From positions 13,174,240 to 13,238,239 of the forward strand of contig CM028338.1 in assembly GCA_016647705.1 (NCBI GenBank): a stretch of DNA of 64,000 nucleotides, read 5' to 3'. The position numbers were made by a program, and so were the translations under genes. The stretch's first letter is position 1, and every line of letters starts with the position of its first letter. The notes beneath the pieces are model-generated. The model worked only from the letters and a program-made list of their open reading frames with translations. It made no database searches and was not told the origin of the DNA. The DNA is from Eucommia ulmoides (taxonomy: Eukaryota > Streptophyta > Magnoliopsida > Garryales > Eucommiaceae). This document shows, piece after piece, positions 12,601-24,600 of this stretch.

Positions 12601-15600
12601 CTTGAAAACCAGCTTACAAGGGGAGGGTGCCTAGGAGCCTATAACCCACTAACCAATCCCATACTTAGTCGATGTGGGATCCTAACATTGGGGCTCAACT
12701 TCTTTTGTGTCTGGAAATAGCTAGTAGCTACATTATCTGTCATGATCACGAAGTGAGAACCCAACAAGTAGTGTCGCCACACTCGTAAGCAATTAATGAT
12801 GGCTGTCATTTTCTTCTCTTGCACCGTGTAGCGACGTTCGGTGTCATTGAGTTTGCGACTCTCATAGGCAATTGGACGACCTTCTTGCATCAATACTCCA
12901 CTGATGGCAAAGTCTAATGCATCCTTGTGTAGCTCGAACATCTTGGAGTGGTCTGGTAAGCAAAGCACCGGTTCTTCACTAATAGTTTTCTTCAAGTTTT
13001 CGAACAAAGCTTGGCATTCACTCATCCACTCCCAAGACTTGTTTTTCTTGAGTAGGTCGGTCAGTGGGGTTGCTCTTCCTAAATATGACTAGGTGAACCG
13101 TCGATAATAGCTCACCAATCCAAGGAAAAACCTTAACTCGGGGACCTTAGTGGGAGGTTCCCACTCTTGGATGGCTTTCACCTTATCTTTATCCATCATG
13201 AGCTTTCCATCCTTTATCTAATGTCCTAAGAACATCACCTCATCTTGGGCAAAGAAATATTTCTCCTTTTTGATGTATAGCTCATTTTGCCTTAGGACCT
13301 CGATCACCTTCCTCAAATGCTCAAGGTGTTCTTTGTTGGGGTGACACCTCTTCATCATCATATTCCTTCAAGATGGCCAAATAACTCTCTTCCTCCTTCT
13401 TCAATCCTTTCTTGAATTGGAGAGCCGAGAGAACTTGGGTAGCAGGCTTGGCAGCCCTTTCTGTCGGTACAACACAAGTTTTCGTACCATCCATAATGCA
13501 CATACAGTTTGAAAATGGGACAAGGAAAGCCCTGACCTTGTCCAAGAACTCCATGACAAAGATAACCGAGAAATCGTCCATGGGCGCTACCAACAAATCG
13601 ACCTGGCCAGTCCATGCACCAAGACTGACCTTAACTCAACGAGCAACTCCTTGGAGAGGTCGTGCTTCGGATTTCACTGCTTTGAGGGAGCCTCTTCCTT
13701 TAACAACCTTGAGACTGAGTTTCTTGGCTTTCTCCAGTGAGATAAAGTTGTGGGATGCACCTGTGTCCACCAAGGCTTTGGTGACCTTCCCATTGATGGT
13801 AGCATCCACGAACATCAACCCCTTTATATGGGCGTTCGGTGCACTTTGCAATGCACCGGGTAGTTGCAAAGATCCCATCCTTGTTCCTTCATCCTCCTTG
13901 CCTCCTTCTTGGTCATGCTTGGAGACATCTAAGGCATTCAATGCCTTCCTCTTCGGGCATTCTTGTGCCCAATGCAGTCCATTGCATATAAAGCATGTTA
14001 CTTGGGGCTTTGAGGAATCGCGATCATTCTTTTCCTTCCCCTTGTCTCGAGGTTTGAACGAGGAGCATTCTTTGAGATTCTTGTAGCCCTGACTATTGGC
14101 ATGGCCTCCCCCGCTCTTTCCTCCACCAAACTTTTTAGACTTCGAACTTTCTTTGTTTATGGAGTAGTCAATGAGGCTTTAGCAACTGCAATGACCGAAG
14201 ACAAGTCTTGGACACCACGTCGCTTGAGCTCAAGGTTTGCCCATGATTGGAGATCACCATGAACAAGAACAATGCATCCTTATCCGACGTGCTAGGGACT
14301 TCTAGCAATAAGGTTATGAATTCCTTCACATAGCCCTTTATGCTACTTGTTTGCTTTAGCCTTTGAAGTTTACCCCTCGCCTCTTCCTCAGCATTCATGG
14401 GGAAGAATTAGCTTTTAAGCTCCTTCTTGAAATCATCGAAGGAGTCCATTGTGCACACTCCTCGTTGCACATCTTTATGCCTCCATTGCCACCATAGTAT
14501 GGCAGTATCGGTCAGGTACATGGTAGCCTTGCGGATCTTATTGGCATTGTCTGTTATGCCAGTCGCCTCAGTATTGTTCAAGACCCCATAGGAAGTTCTC
14601 AACTTCCCTAGCGTTCCTAGCACCATTGAAGGTCTTTGTCTTGGGAACTTCCACCTTCTTGGCCTCAATAATGGTGGTTAAACTAGTTCCCGAAGCCACA
14701 ACCCTCTTGCAAAGTGCTAGTTCACCAACCATATCCTCTACTCTAAGTAGCACACTATTGATTTCTCTTTGGACAAGATCACGTACCTTGGCTAGTTCGG
14801 ACTTCAACCCATCAATCTCTTGCCGTAACCCACTATCTAGCTTGTTGAGGGACTTTTTTACTGCCGCATGGATCTCCGCGTCCTCGGTCTCCAAGCCATT
14901 GCAACGTTCCTCTAGGATATCCACTTGATCGGACAGCTCAGCCAAGCTGTCGTGCATGTTCCCCATCCGTGTTTCCAAGTTAGAGATTATGTCTTTCGAC
15001 TTGGCTCGAGACTTCTTTTGTGGTGGTTTTTGAACTTCCTCACGCCCAAGTTCCGTTGGTGGATGTTTTACGCTTGGTGTGGCTGGGGCACTGGTCTTCA
15101 TTATGCTAAGGCTAGCAAAGCTTCAACCTGGAGCTTTGGTACTAATTGTCACGACCCTTGCACTCTATCTAGTAATTGTGTGGCACATAGCACGGTCTGT
15201 TGTACTAAGCCTGTCTTCTAACCCGAAACAACACTCCAAAGAGAGTACTAGAAAGGGACTTAGAGATTTAGAGGACACAAGAGCAAAGCAAGAACACAAG
15301 AGAGTTTGGAAGAATGCTTGTATTGCTCTTAGAGATAACTTCCGAGATGGTTTACAAATGATGGCCAAGAGGCCTATTTATAGTGTGCCTCCAAGATCCT
15401 ACAAGGTTTATAGAATATTCATGAATATCTACATTGTTCTAGTTTATATACAACATGCCATGAGTATCTAGAACCTTCTAGTTAAGCCTAACCATGTCAA
15501 GCCATCTCTAGCAAATTCTAGAGTCTTCTAGGATGGTCTAGCTCCTTGCAAGTGCTAGCGTCTTAGATTCTTCCGGATCCTTCCAGCACATGCTAGTGTA

Positions 15601-18600
15601 CTCTAGAACATTCCAGAGCCTTCCATGCTTGAGTTGAGTTCATCCAACTCTAACTTTCACTAGACATCTCTAGGCCACTCTAGCATCTTCTAGAACCTTC
15701 TAGTAGCTTGTAGAAAATTCTAGATTCTTAGGCAACGCAATTTCTTTGGATATTTAGGGCAACTTGAGAAGGACATGACACTTAGCTAGGAACCAATGCG
15801 TGAGCTTATGCCCACTACTTTATACTTTGCACACATATAGATCCTATATATATAAAAGACTTAAATCATATATATTTGACCAAGAATAACACTTTTAAAA
15901 CTCTCAATTTAGTCCTAAAAGTGTGTTGATTTAAAACCAACAAGGATAGAAAGAAGTTAATCTGGTACAAATCACAAAATCAAAAAATATATGGACTAAA
16001 TCATAAGATCTTCAAAATATATGAGATATCTTTGAAAACCAGTCAAAACCCATTAAAATATAATATTCTAACGTTCAAAAGCTTAAAAAATGGGTTGAAG
16101 ATCTTTGAAAAATGTTCTTGTCAAAATAGAAAAAGAGCAGATCAGTCGACCTGCATATTAATCAGTCGACCGGTTAGTTTCTTACGACTAGTTTTATAGC
16201 TGTTGCAACGTAGTTCGGTCGACTGGTCAGTCGACCATTTGAGGCCCTAAATCAACCATTCAACCTGATAGCCTAAAACCCTATTTTCTGATATCCTGAA
16301 TTTGGCGATTGACTGATTGCTTGGTCAGTCGACCGTCTAGGCATTTTTCTCAAATTTTCATGTTTTTAAAATGATTTCTTGATCTAGTACTTAGGAAAAC
16401 ATATTTTTCACATAAATTTATCAATTATGACCTCTTTAAAAAATATTTGAATCTAACTTCAGGTGTCATGCGTGGTCTTAATTGGGTTGCATTAAGAGTT
16501 TAAGAAGAATTGAGTTGTTTATGTGGCGTTTGGTTAGTGTTCCCACTTTTCCCATCCTACTTGGGATGGGATGGCATAGGATGGGTTGAGTTCAAAATTC
16601 TGTTTCCTTTTGGGAACAGAATTGCATTTGGTAACGACAAGATTTTGTTTTTTTCCTGGGAACAGAATCGCGTTTGGTAACGATATTATCCTAGACTTGT
16701 TTCTTCACGATTGTTGTTTTTATTTATTTATTTTTTTAAACTTACACCGAAAACAAGATCACTAATTCTGAGAAATCAAGAATGAACCCTAAATCAAAAT
16801 CAAGAAATCAACCAAAACAACATGTATTATTGATTTCATTTATAAAGAACATACCTTGTTGACGAAATCAACAACAAAATCAGCAAGGACAACAACAACG
16901 AAATTGATTTCCTAAACGTCGACGAAATCAACAAGAACCCCAGCAACAATGAAATCGTTCATGAACCCCAGCAACAACGAACCCAAGCTCGTTGATGAAA
17001 TTGATTTCCTGAACGAAATCAATTTCGTCATCGAGCTAGGGTTTCGATTTCATAGACGATGGGGATTTCGTTGGCGAGCAACAATATTATTGATTTCATA
17101 TATAAAGAACATACCTCGTTGACGAAATAAGCAAGAACAACAACGGAATCGATTTCTTGAATGTCGACAAAATTAACATGAACCCCATCAACAACGAAAT
17201 CGTTCATGAACCCCAACAACGAAATCAATTTTGTGGACGAGCAACGAAATCATATTGTTCATGAACCCTAGCTCGTTGAGGAAATCGATTTCGTTATCGA
17301 GCTAGGGTTTCAATTTCATAGGCGATGGGGATTTTGTTGGCAAAGCAACAATGAACGGCGATTTCGTCGGCGATGATAGAGCGATGGAGAGAGTGAAGAG
17401 GGACGACGGGCATGGAGAGAGCAAAAGGAAAAAGAATATGGAAATGAGTTCAACCAAAGTCGAACACCGGACCGACTCACAATTCTTTCCTCGAGTGTCC
17501 TTTTCTATGGGATGAGTTTTTGGGCACAAATAAAAAAAAACAATTTTTTTTTTCTCATTTTTTAAAAATTTTGAGAATCAATTGTCACTTTTTGGGTTGA
17601 GTTGGGAGCATAATTGAGTTTGTCAAACGCATTCCCAAACATCAATCCCAAAATTTTTGGGATGAGTTGGGTTGGGAACACTAAGCAAACGGGCCATTAC
17701 TTAATAATACAAAAAGTTTCTTCTTTCTCAAAAAGTCTTCAAATGATCTTTATCATTCCTCTTCATGAAATACTCAAGAAACACATTCATTCCTTAAAAC
17801 ATCAAGGTTAATTGGTTCATCAAAACATCTAAGGTCAACAAAACAATATTCCTTATTTGCTTAATGTCAACATTCCAGAAAACCTGTGGACCTCTCCCTT
17901 TCATGTTTTGTAATCCCCCTAGGAACAACGGTTGAGGTCTTCATTGCCCTCAAATAAAGTCATGTGCTGTGCACGTGGATGTTTCCATCTAAAATTTGAC
18001 GTACCATCCAACATGTCCTTGATTTAAAAACATAAATGAGTTTGGGACTAAATTGGGTAAAAGAATAAATGGGGACAAGGTTGATATTTGGAGTCAAAGT
18101 TTAGGGAGCAGTGGTATTTAATAAATCCATGTTTCTATAATTAGTTTTTAAGTTGTGCTTGCAAAGGCCTTAAGTATTCACATTTGAGGCCATTTTGTTC
18201 GTATCAGGTTGTACTTTAGAACCATGGTTTTTATTTTTATTTTTTATTTCTTTATTCTTTTTTAATTCTTTTATATTTGTTAAGTCTTGTCGTTTGCATT
18301 TATCATAATTTATTTGTTTGTTGCTTTGTTATAGAGATCAGGTTTTAGCACCCCTCTTATTTTTGTATTCGTTTTTAGAGATCAATAAAGTCTTCCTAGC
18401 ACCGCCGAGGTTCCCCAAAAAAAATTAAAAAAATTACGATGTCCTTGGATGAACTATATCGGATAAGGCAACCAGATTCTGTTTGTGAGCTTGGTTTTGT
18501 CTGGGCACAGGTTCGTACATCTACTGTTGAAGCATTGGGTCAGATGGTTGGTTTTATATCCCGAACACAACTGAAGGCGGCATTACCCAGACTTGTCCCC

Positions 18601-21600
18601 ACTATATTGGAGCTGTAAGATAAATTGTTCCAGTCCTAATTTTCATCCATGCATTAACTTTGGAGGTGTCTTTTTTATCCTTTTGTATTAATCAGCTACA
18701 AGAAAGACATAGAGAGTGCATTCATTGCTACATGTAGTCTTCACAATCTCTTAAGTGCCTCGTTACTCTCGGAAAGCGGTACTCCTTTGCTTGATTTTGA
18801 GGTTTGTAACTGCAAATTCTTATATGCTGAGCTATTTGTAGTTTAATTGAATATTTTTTATTCCAGTGTTCTTGTCTTTCTGCTACTAATATTGGTTTCC
18901 TGATGTGCTTTAGCGACCCATAAAAGATGGATATGGGTAGTACTAACTGCAATTGGGAATGGATAGTTACTTTTTGGTAAATTCCAGCAGTGACTGGTCA
19001 TCAATTATAAAATTAATGAAAGAAATTTGACATTGTTAACCTCAAGAATTTGTTTCAATTTCCTACATAGTCAATAGAATTTTATTCCTTCTTTTTGATT
19101 TACTTTTATCAGCACATGTGTTCCCGTAACTGTATGATGCCCAATTTGTACGCAAGGTATTAATGGCCGTTACCGTCACATCACGCTCCACGATTCAAGG
19201 AGCCATGTGAGAGAATGATCACCACAAGTGCTCCCTTAAGTTATACGAACCCAATCTGTATGCGAAATACTAACAACTACATGCCCCCTCATAGAGCTGG
19301 GCTGTGGTAAAGATTTCATTGATCAGGATTCTAGGGAGATTGTGGAATGGAGGATGGAATGCCGTGCCTGCGGGGACGTGCCGACCATGCTCCTCCTACT
19401 TGCTCACATGTAATGGAGAGTTGCCAATCGGTTGGGTTGACTAAACCTCGGGCTTTTTTTTATTTTTTTTAACATAAAATAAAAGATTTCGTAAAGTAAG
19501 AATCAATTATACAACATTCCAAGTTTTCTGCATTACCAATTCTAATTCATGAATCTTCAAAATCTAAGAAATTTGAAATTATAATCTATGTTGCGAATTG
19601 AATGAAAAAATTAAAAAGAAGATGAGTTTCAACAATTATTGCAAGGGTTCTTGATTGGAATTTAACCTCAATGTGATGCTATTCCATCGAATCGAGAACC
19701 CACCGTCATCATTACCTTGAACTCCTTGAAGCTGATCATACCATTGCTGTCGCAATCGACACAGCGAATGATCTTCCTACACTCCGCCCACGAGCAATCC
19801 TTGCCGAGGCTCTTCAGGACGTTTTGCAATTTGTCCATCGAAATTGAGCCATTACGGAGAACACTTCCCTCAGATTCTCCATCACCTCGTCGGAGTCGAT
19901 GCCCTTGGTGTTTAGCTCTATGAACTCGTTCAGATTGATGAACTCGTCGCCATCGTAGTCCACCTCCTTGATCATGTTCCTAATCTCGTCTTCAGGCTCC
20001 GGGTACCCGAGGCTTCCCATGATTGACCCGAGCTCGGACAACGAGATCTTCCCGTTGCCGTTTATGTCGAATTTCCTAAAAACCTGCTCAAGTTCTTCCT
20101 CGATCTGGGCGCGAGAGCTTAGGGATGCGATCTGGAGGTGAGCGGCCTGGCTTTGAGGGAGCTGGACACGGTTGCTTCTTTCGACGATTGAAGAAGAATT
20201 TCAAACCCAAGGCAATCGAATTTTTCTGGTCAATTTTGGAAACCTTCTTTAGTATGTCTAAAATGACATTTAGTGACGTAATTAATATAATGTATGTATA
20301 TTATAAATATGTAGTTCAAAAGTCATTTGGAGAGAAGCAGAAAAAGCAAAAGCAATATACTCTTATAATCAAACAAAAGTTTAGCCTAAAACAAGTCCGA
20401 GGTCACATAGTCAATCCAATGACTGTGCGACTTAGCGCTCTCTCTCTCCTTTTACCAAGTTGACCATTGTTTCCTCTTCTTTCCCATACTCTCTAGGTTC
20501 ATTTTGTGTGTCACCCTCAATACATATTTACTAAAACACCCTTAGTATTTTCTGACACTCAATATATAACTTCTTTGTGAATTTTTTATCGGGTTGCCAA
20601 CTACTGCATTGTCATTGTATGAGGGTGTTAGAATGCAATTAAGGGACAAAATAACATAGATACACTTAAAACCCCACCAAACTTTTGGCCATGGGGAAAA
20701 CTGGGCAATACTGGTCCTTCATATTGAATGCTTTGATAAAGACACTGCTATTTGGCATGTTGGAGTACGTTGTCTAATGTGATATAATTTCTTTGTGATC
20801 AGTACAGATAAATCCATAAGATAGCATATATTTGTTTTCTGATTCGACTTTTCCACGAAGTATTGATGCATTGTTTGAATGCTGGATAAGTTGGTTTGTT
20901 CGCCCTTTTCATTAATAATTTGCTTTGGGTGATGGCTAATATGATTACTTGCAGGACCTCATGGTTATTTTATCTACACTTCTTCCTTTGGTTTGCATCA
21001 ATAGTGAAGGCAATGGTTGTTCAGATTTCTTGGTTCGACTGAAGGTGGTCTAATTTCTAGCTTTACATCTCCATTTCCTATGCAGTTGTTTTTATTTCTT
21101 TATGTTCCATGTTATTTACATCTTTTATTAAGAGAGAAAAAACTGTCATCTTGTTGTTTGATTATAGTTACTTTGGCCTGAACTTTCTTTTTAACATTGA
21201 AACTGTCTTCTTATCCACTCTTTGTTTTATATATATTTTTAATTTCTACATTTTGTTTTATGGTTATCCCTTCTGCATTCTGTGGCTGCTATTTCATTAT
21301 CTTTGGGATTTTCTCCTTTTAGGTCCTGTAGAAAAATTGATTAACAAATACGCATTTGTTCTAAAAGCTACTTTGTCATCTTTACGTTTTCCTTCTATTT
21401 TTCTGATCATTTCTCTGTTCTCATGCATATTATAGTTGGATTGGAATGATGGCATTTTATGTTACTGGTACCTTATTAACTTTGTCAAACAACTTTGAGG
21501 TTCCTGTGTGGACTCTTTCCTATCACATTTTTTTATGTTGTAGGATGTTTAGTAGCACAATATGTTTTCTTGTAAGGTCAGTCATACCCAGTTATAAAAA

Positions 21601-24600
21601 ATGTGAGTTCGTCATAAATTTAGGAATTAGATGAATCCTTGTGCATAAAACAGATAGAGCATAACTTTAAAAAAAATTTCATTGGGGTTAGAAGGGGAAG
21701 TTATGTAAAAACGGTGGAAGAGAGAGAAAAAAGGAGGAAAGGAGAAAGGGAAAGGCAAAGGAGATACGGAGAGGAGAAAGATTAGGGTGGGAGTAGAGAG
21801 AATAAAGACATGAAGGACATGGAGACGAAATGCAGAGAGAAGTCAAATACTAGCAACCAATCAATATCCTACTCTGGGTTTGGCACGACGCTATTATATA
21901 GGCTGTGTTAATTGGATGATGCTTGAATGCTAGTACATCGACTCTCCTACAGCTTAAATTCCACATCCTTTAGCAAGCTAATAGGAAAAAAGAAACCAAC
22001 TTAAATTAAGGTAAAATGTCATTGTATGCCTATTTATTTGTTGACTGGGCTGCAGCCTCCAAAACCAGTGTTAAAGGAAATGAAGAAGTTTTTTGCTGAT
22101 TTTTTATGGGGTACTGTTGAATGGCGGAAAAACTGTCATTGGAGATCTTGGAGCTCCATGTGTAAAGCTGAGGCAGAAGGAGGATTGGATCTCTGATGTA
22201 TGGCTGATATCTCCATGGCATTTCACTTCAATTTTGGTGGAAATTTCAGAAGGAAAAATCTTTATGGGCAAGATTATATTTGCTAAGTTTGTAATTATAC
22301 ACATGTGCGTACTATATTTATGTCTAGCAGGGCAACTTAGTCCGGGAAAGACATGTGCTGGTGCAAAGACATAGTTGAAAACCAGATACAGTGGCAGATT
22401 GGTCAAGGGAATGTGCACTTTGGTGGGATACTTGAGCTAATGAATGTCCCTTTGGGGGAGTTGCTGCAAATTCCAGAGGAATTGCATGTCAAGGATATAA
22501 GAGAACGTGGTAGCTGGAACATTGGTTTTTCCATTGCATTTGTTTTTTTCAGTATAGACTATAGATTTGAGGTAATGTTCATTACCCCCTACTTATTGTC
22601 TCCCTTATGAGTAAGGTATTGTCTCTTGGTAGGGTGTTTATGATTTTTTAGTTTTAATAAAATCTTTCTTGTACGGTTGAGGTTTCCCTAAAAAAAAGGG
22701 TTCCATCTTAAAACCATATGGTGCTAAGTGGCGTAACTCTTTACACATATAAAGATGGTTAGAAGTCTCACGCCGTTGGGGGATGGATTCTAACACCCAC
22801 TTTCACATGTGATCTTGACTTGCACGTGGAGTGATTGAGAGAGGTGACTTGATTGTGATGGCCGAAGAGTGATGACATGGATTTGATTGTGGGCAACACC
22901 AGGTTTGTACTGGTGATTGGACTGGGATGGTAGAAGAGGAGACTTTGCTCCGATATCATGTTAGGAGATTCCATATTAAAACCATATAGTGCTAAGTGAT
23001 TGTTTAGAAAGTTTGGTTGGAGAATAATTACAAAGTTATTAAAACATTCCTAAACCTGCTTCCATGCTTCACATACATCAAATGTACATCTCCACTTTCG
23101 ACATCCAAGAGAGGCTTCTAGTTTCCCCCCCTTTTTTTCTAATCATCACTAAAGAATTTTATCCTCCTTTCTTTTGTTTACTTATTTAGGTGAATGGTCT
23201 GCCATGTTTTTTGGGTGGAATAGTGGTTCTTCTATTTGGTCATCATGTTTTTTTTTTTTGGCAGACGTATAATGAAGTTCATCATTGCTTTCTGACAGTT
23301 GGTTTGGTGTACCCTGAGGACTTATTTGTGTTCCTTCTCAATGTGAGTACTGTTTTTGTCTTCCATTGTTATTGTGAAGTTTAGGCCCTGTTTGGATAAG
23401 GATTTTAATATATACTTTTTTGCTTTTGAAAGCATACTTTTCTTTTTACAATAGTATGCAAAAACAATTTACAAAAATAATCAGAATTCTCAATCAATTA
23501 CATCGCATTTTTTCCCAATAATAAATATGTATACTGTTGGAAAATAACTTAATGAGTACACATATAATATTCTATAATAGGAATGCTTAAATTGTGGGAA
23601 TTAGAGTAAAAGGTAGAATCCCAGTAAATAACTTTGTTTCCATTTTCTAGGAGTTAATTTCCTTATTTATTTCATCTCTCAGTTACCTCCTTGTAATTAG
23701 CTAGGATTATCTTGTATATATAGGCGTAAAAAGCCTCATATTCAATATATCAAACATTCATTTTTCTTGAGATATACATTATATACATATTAATTTATTA
23801 CAAAAAATCATTTTTTGACTTTTTTCTCTCTCATATCTTTCTCCCGCATGCGCATAAATTTTCAATTAATCACATCATATCCCCTCTCGTAATTTTCAAT
23901 TTTTTTTTTTTTTTTTTAACAAGCACGTCATTCTTCCCTATTTTTTTAACAATATTTATAAGGATTTTGTCAACGATTTTCACACATTTTGAAAATTGTT
24001 CTCAAAATCTTGTTTGCAAAAATTTTGTAAACTGTTTTCAAATTCTAAACCGGCCATTGTTATCTTTAAGTAGCATCGATAATTTTCCTTTTTTCCTTTC
24101 CCTATTGCACTCTTTGAACTAGCACGCTTAAAATCTGTGAGAGAAACTGTAAAATGAGAAATAAAGGTTCTGTTTGGTTTTTCAAAAACTGTTTTTGGTA
24201 ATATATTCTTGCCGAAATGTATAATCCAAAGACTGTATATTTAGAAACTGTTATCTAATAACATTTTTCAGATTATAAACCAAAAAGACAGTTTAGGGAT
24301 TGAAAATGATGTGTCTTTAGTATTTTTGATTACGCAGCATAAAATTGTAGTAGTCTACAGTACCAAATAGGGTACTTCTTTCTCTATAAATAATTATGGT
24401 CAACAGGAACATCTAGAAGTCTTCCAAATGTAGTGCAAGCATTGAAATATATATTTTTAATAGAATGATTTGGATATAGTTCACACTGTAACATATAGAT
24501 CCAATGGTTCGCAATAAACACTAATGACTAACCTAATGGAATATTGCACTTTTGACCCTTATAGTTTGGGGTGGGTGTGTAAATGGCCCACATGTTTCAA

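Larger units (their letters stand above)
10926..15780 (-). mobile_element. Ty3/gypsy LTR retrotransposon, broken, 3' LTR not found
   Basis: Antisense to the host gene in intron 9. From high to low coordinates: 5' LTR 15147-15780, primer-binding region beside it near 15135-15146, gag-type coiled-coil and capsid sequence about 14400-15100, aspartic protease region about 13640-13940 (motif [10 protein letters not shown]), RT and RNase H about 12690-13250 and 12020-12250, integrase with HHCC-like and core region about 11600-11990 (SMDFINYLP), and a C-terminal GPF-like region to about 10926. No LTR is seen at the low end. Coding regions carry several breaks, so it is a fossil. A TRIM lies in the RNase H region. 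Probably a chromovirus relative, not confirmed. Confidence 0.85.

Noticed and set aside
13412-14086. 224-codon + strand open frame
   Set aside because: It is the complement of the protease and gag-end region of the antisense gypsy element; its composition follows from that.
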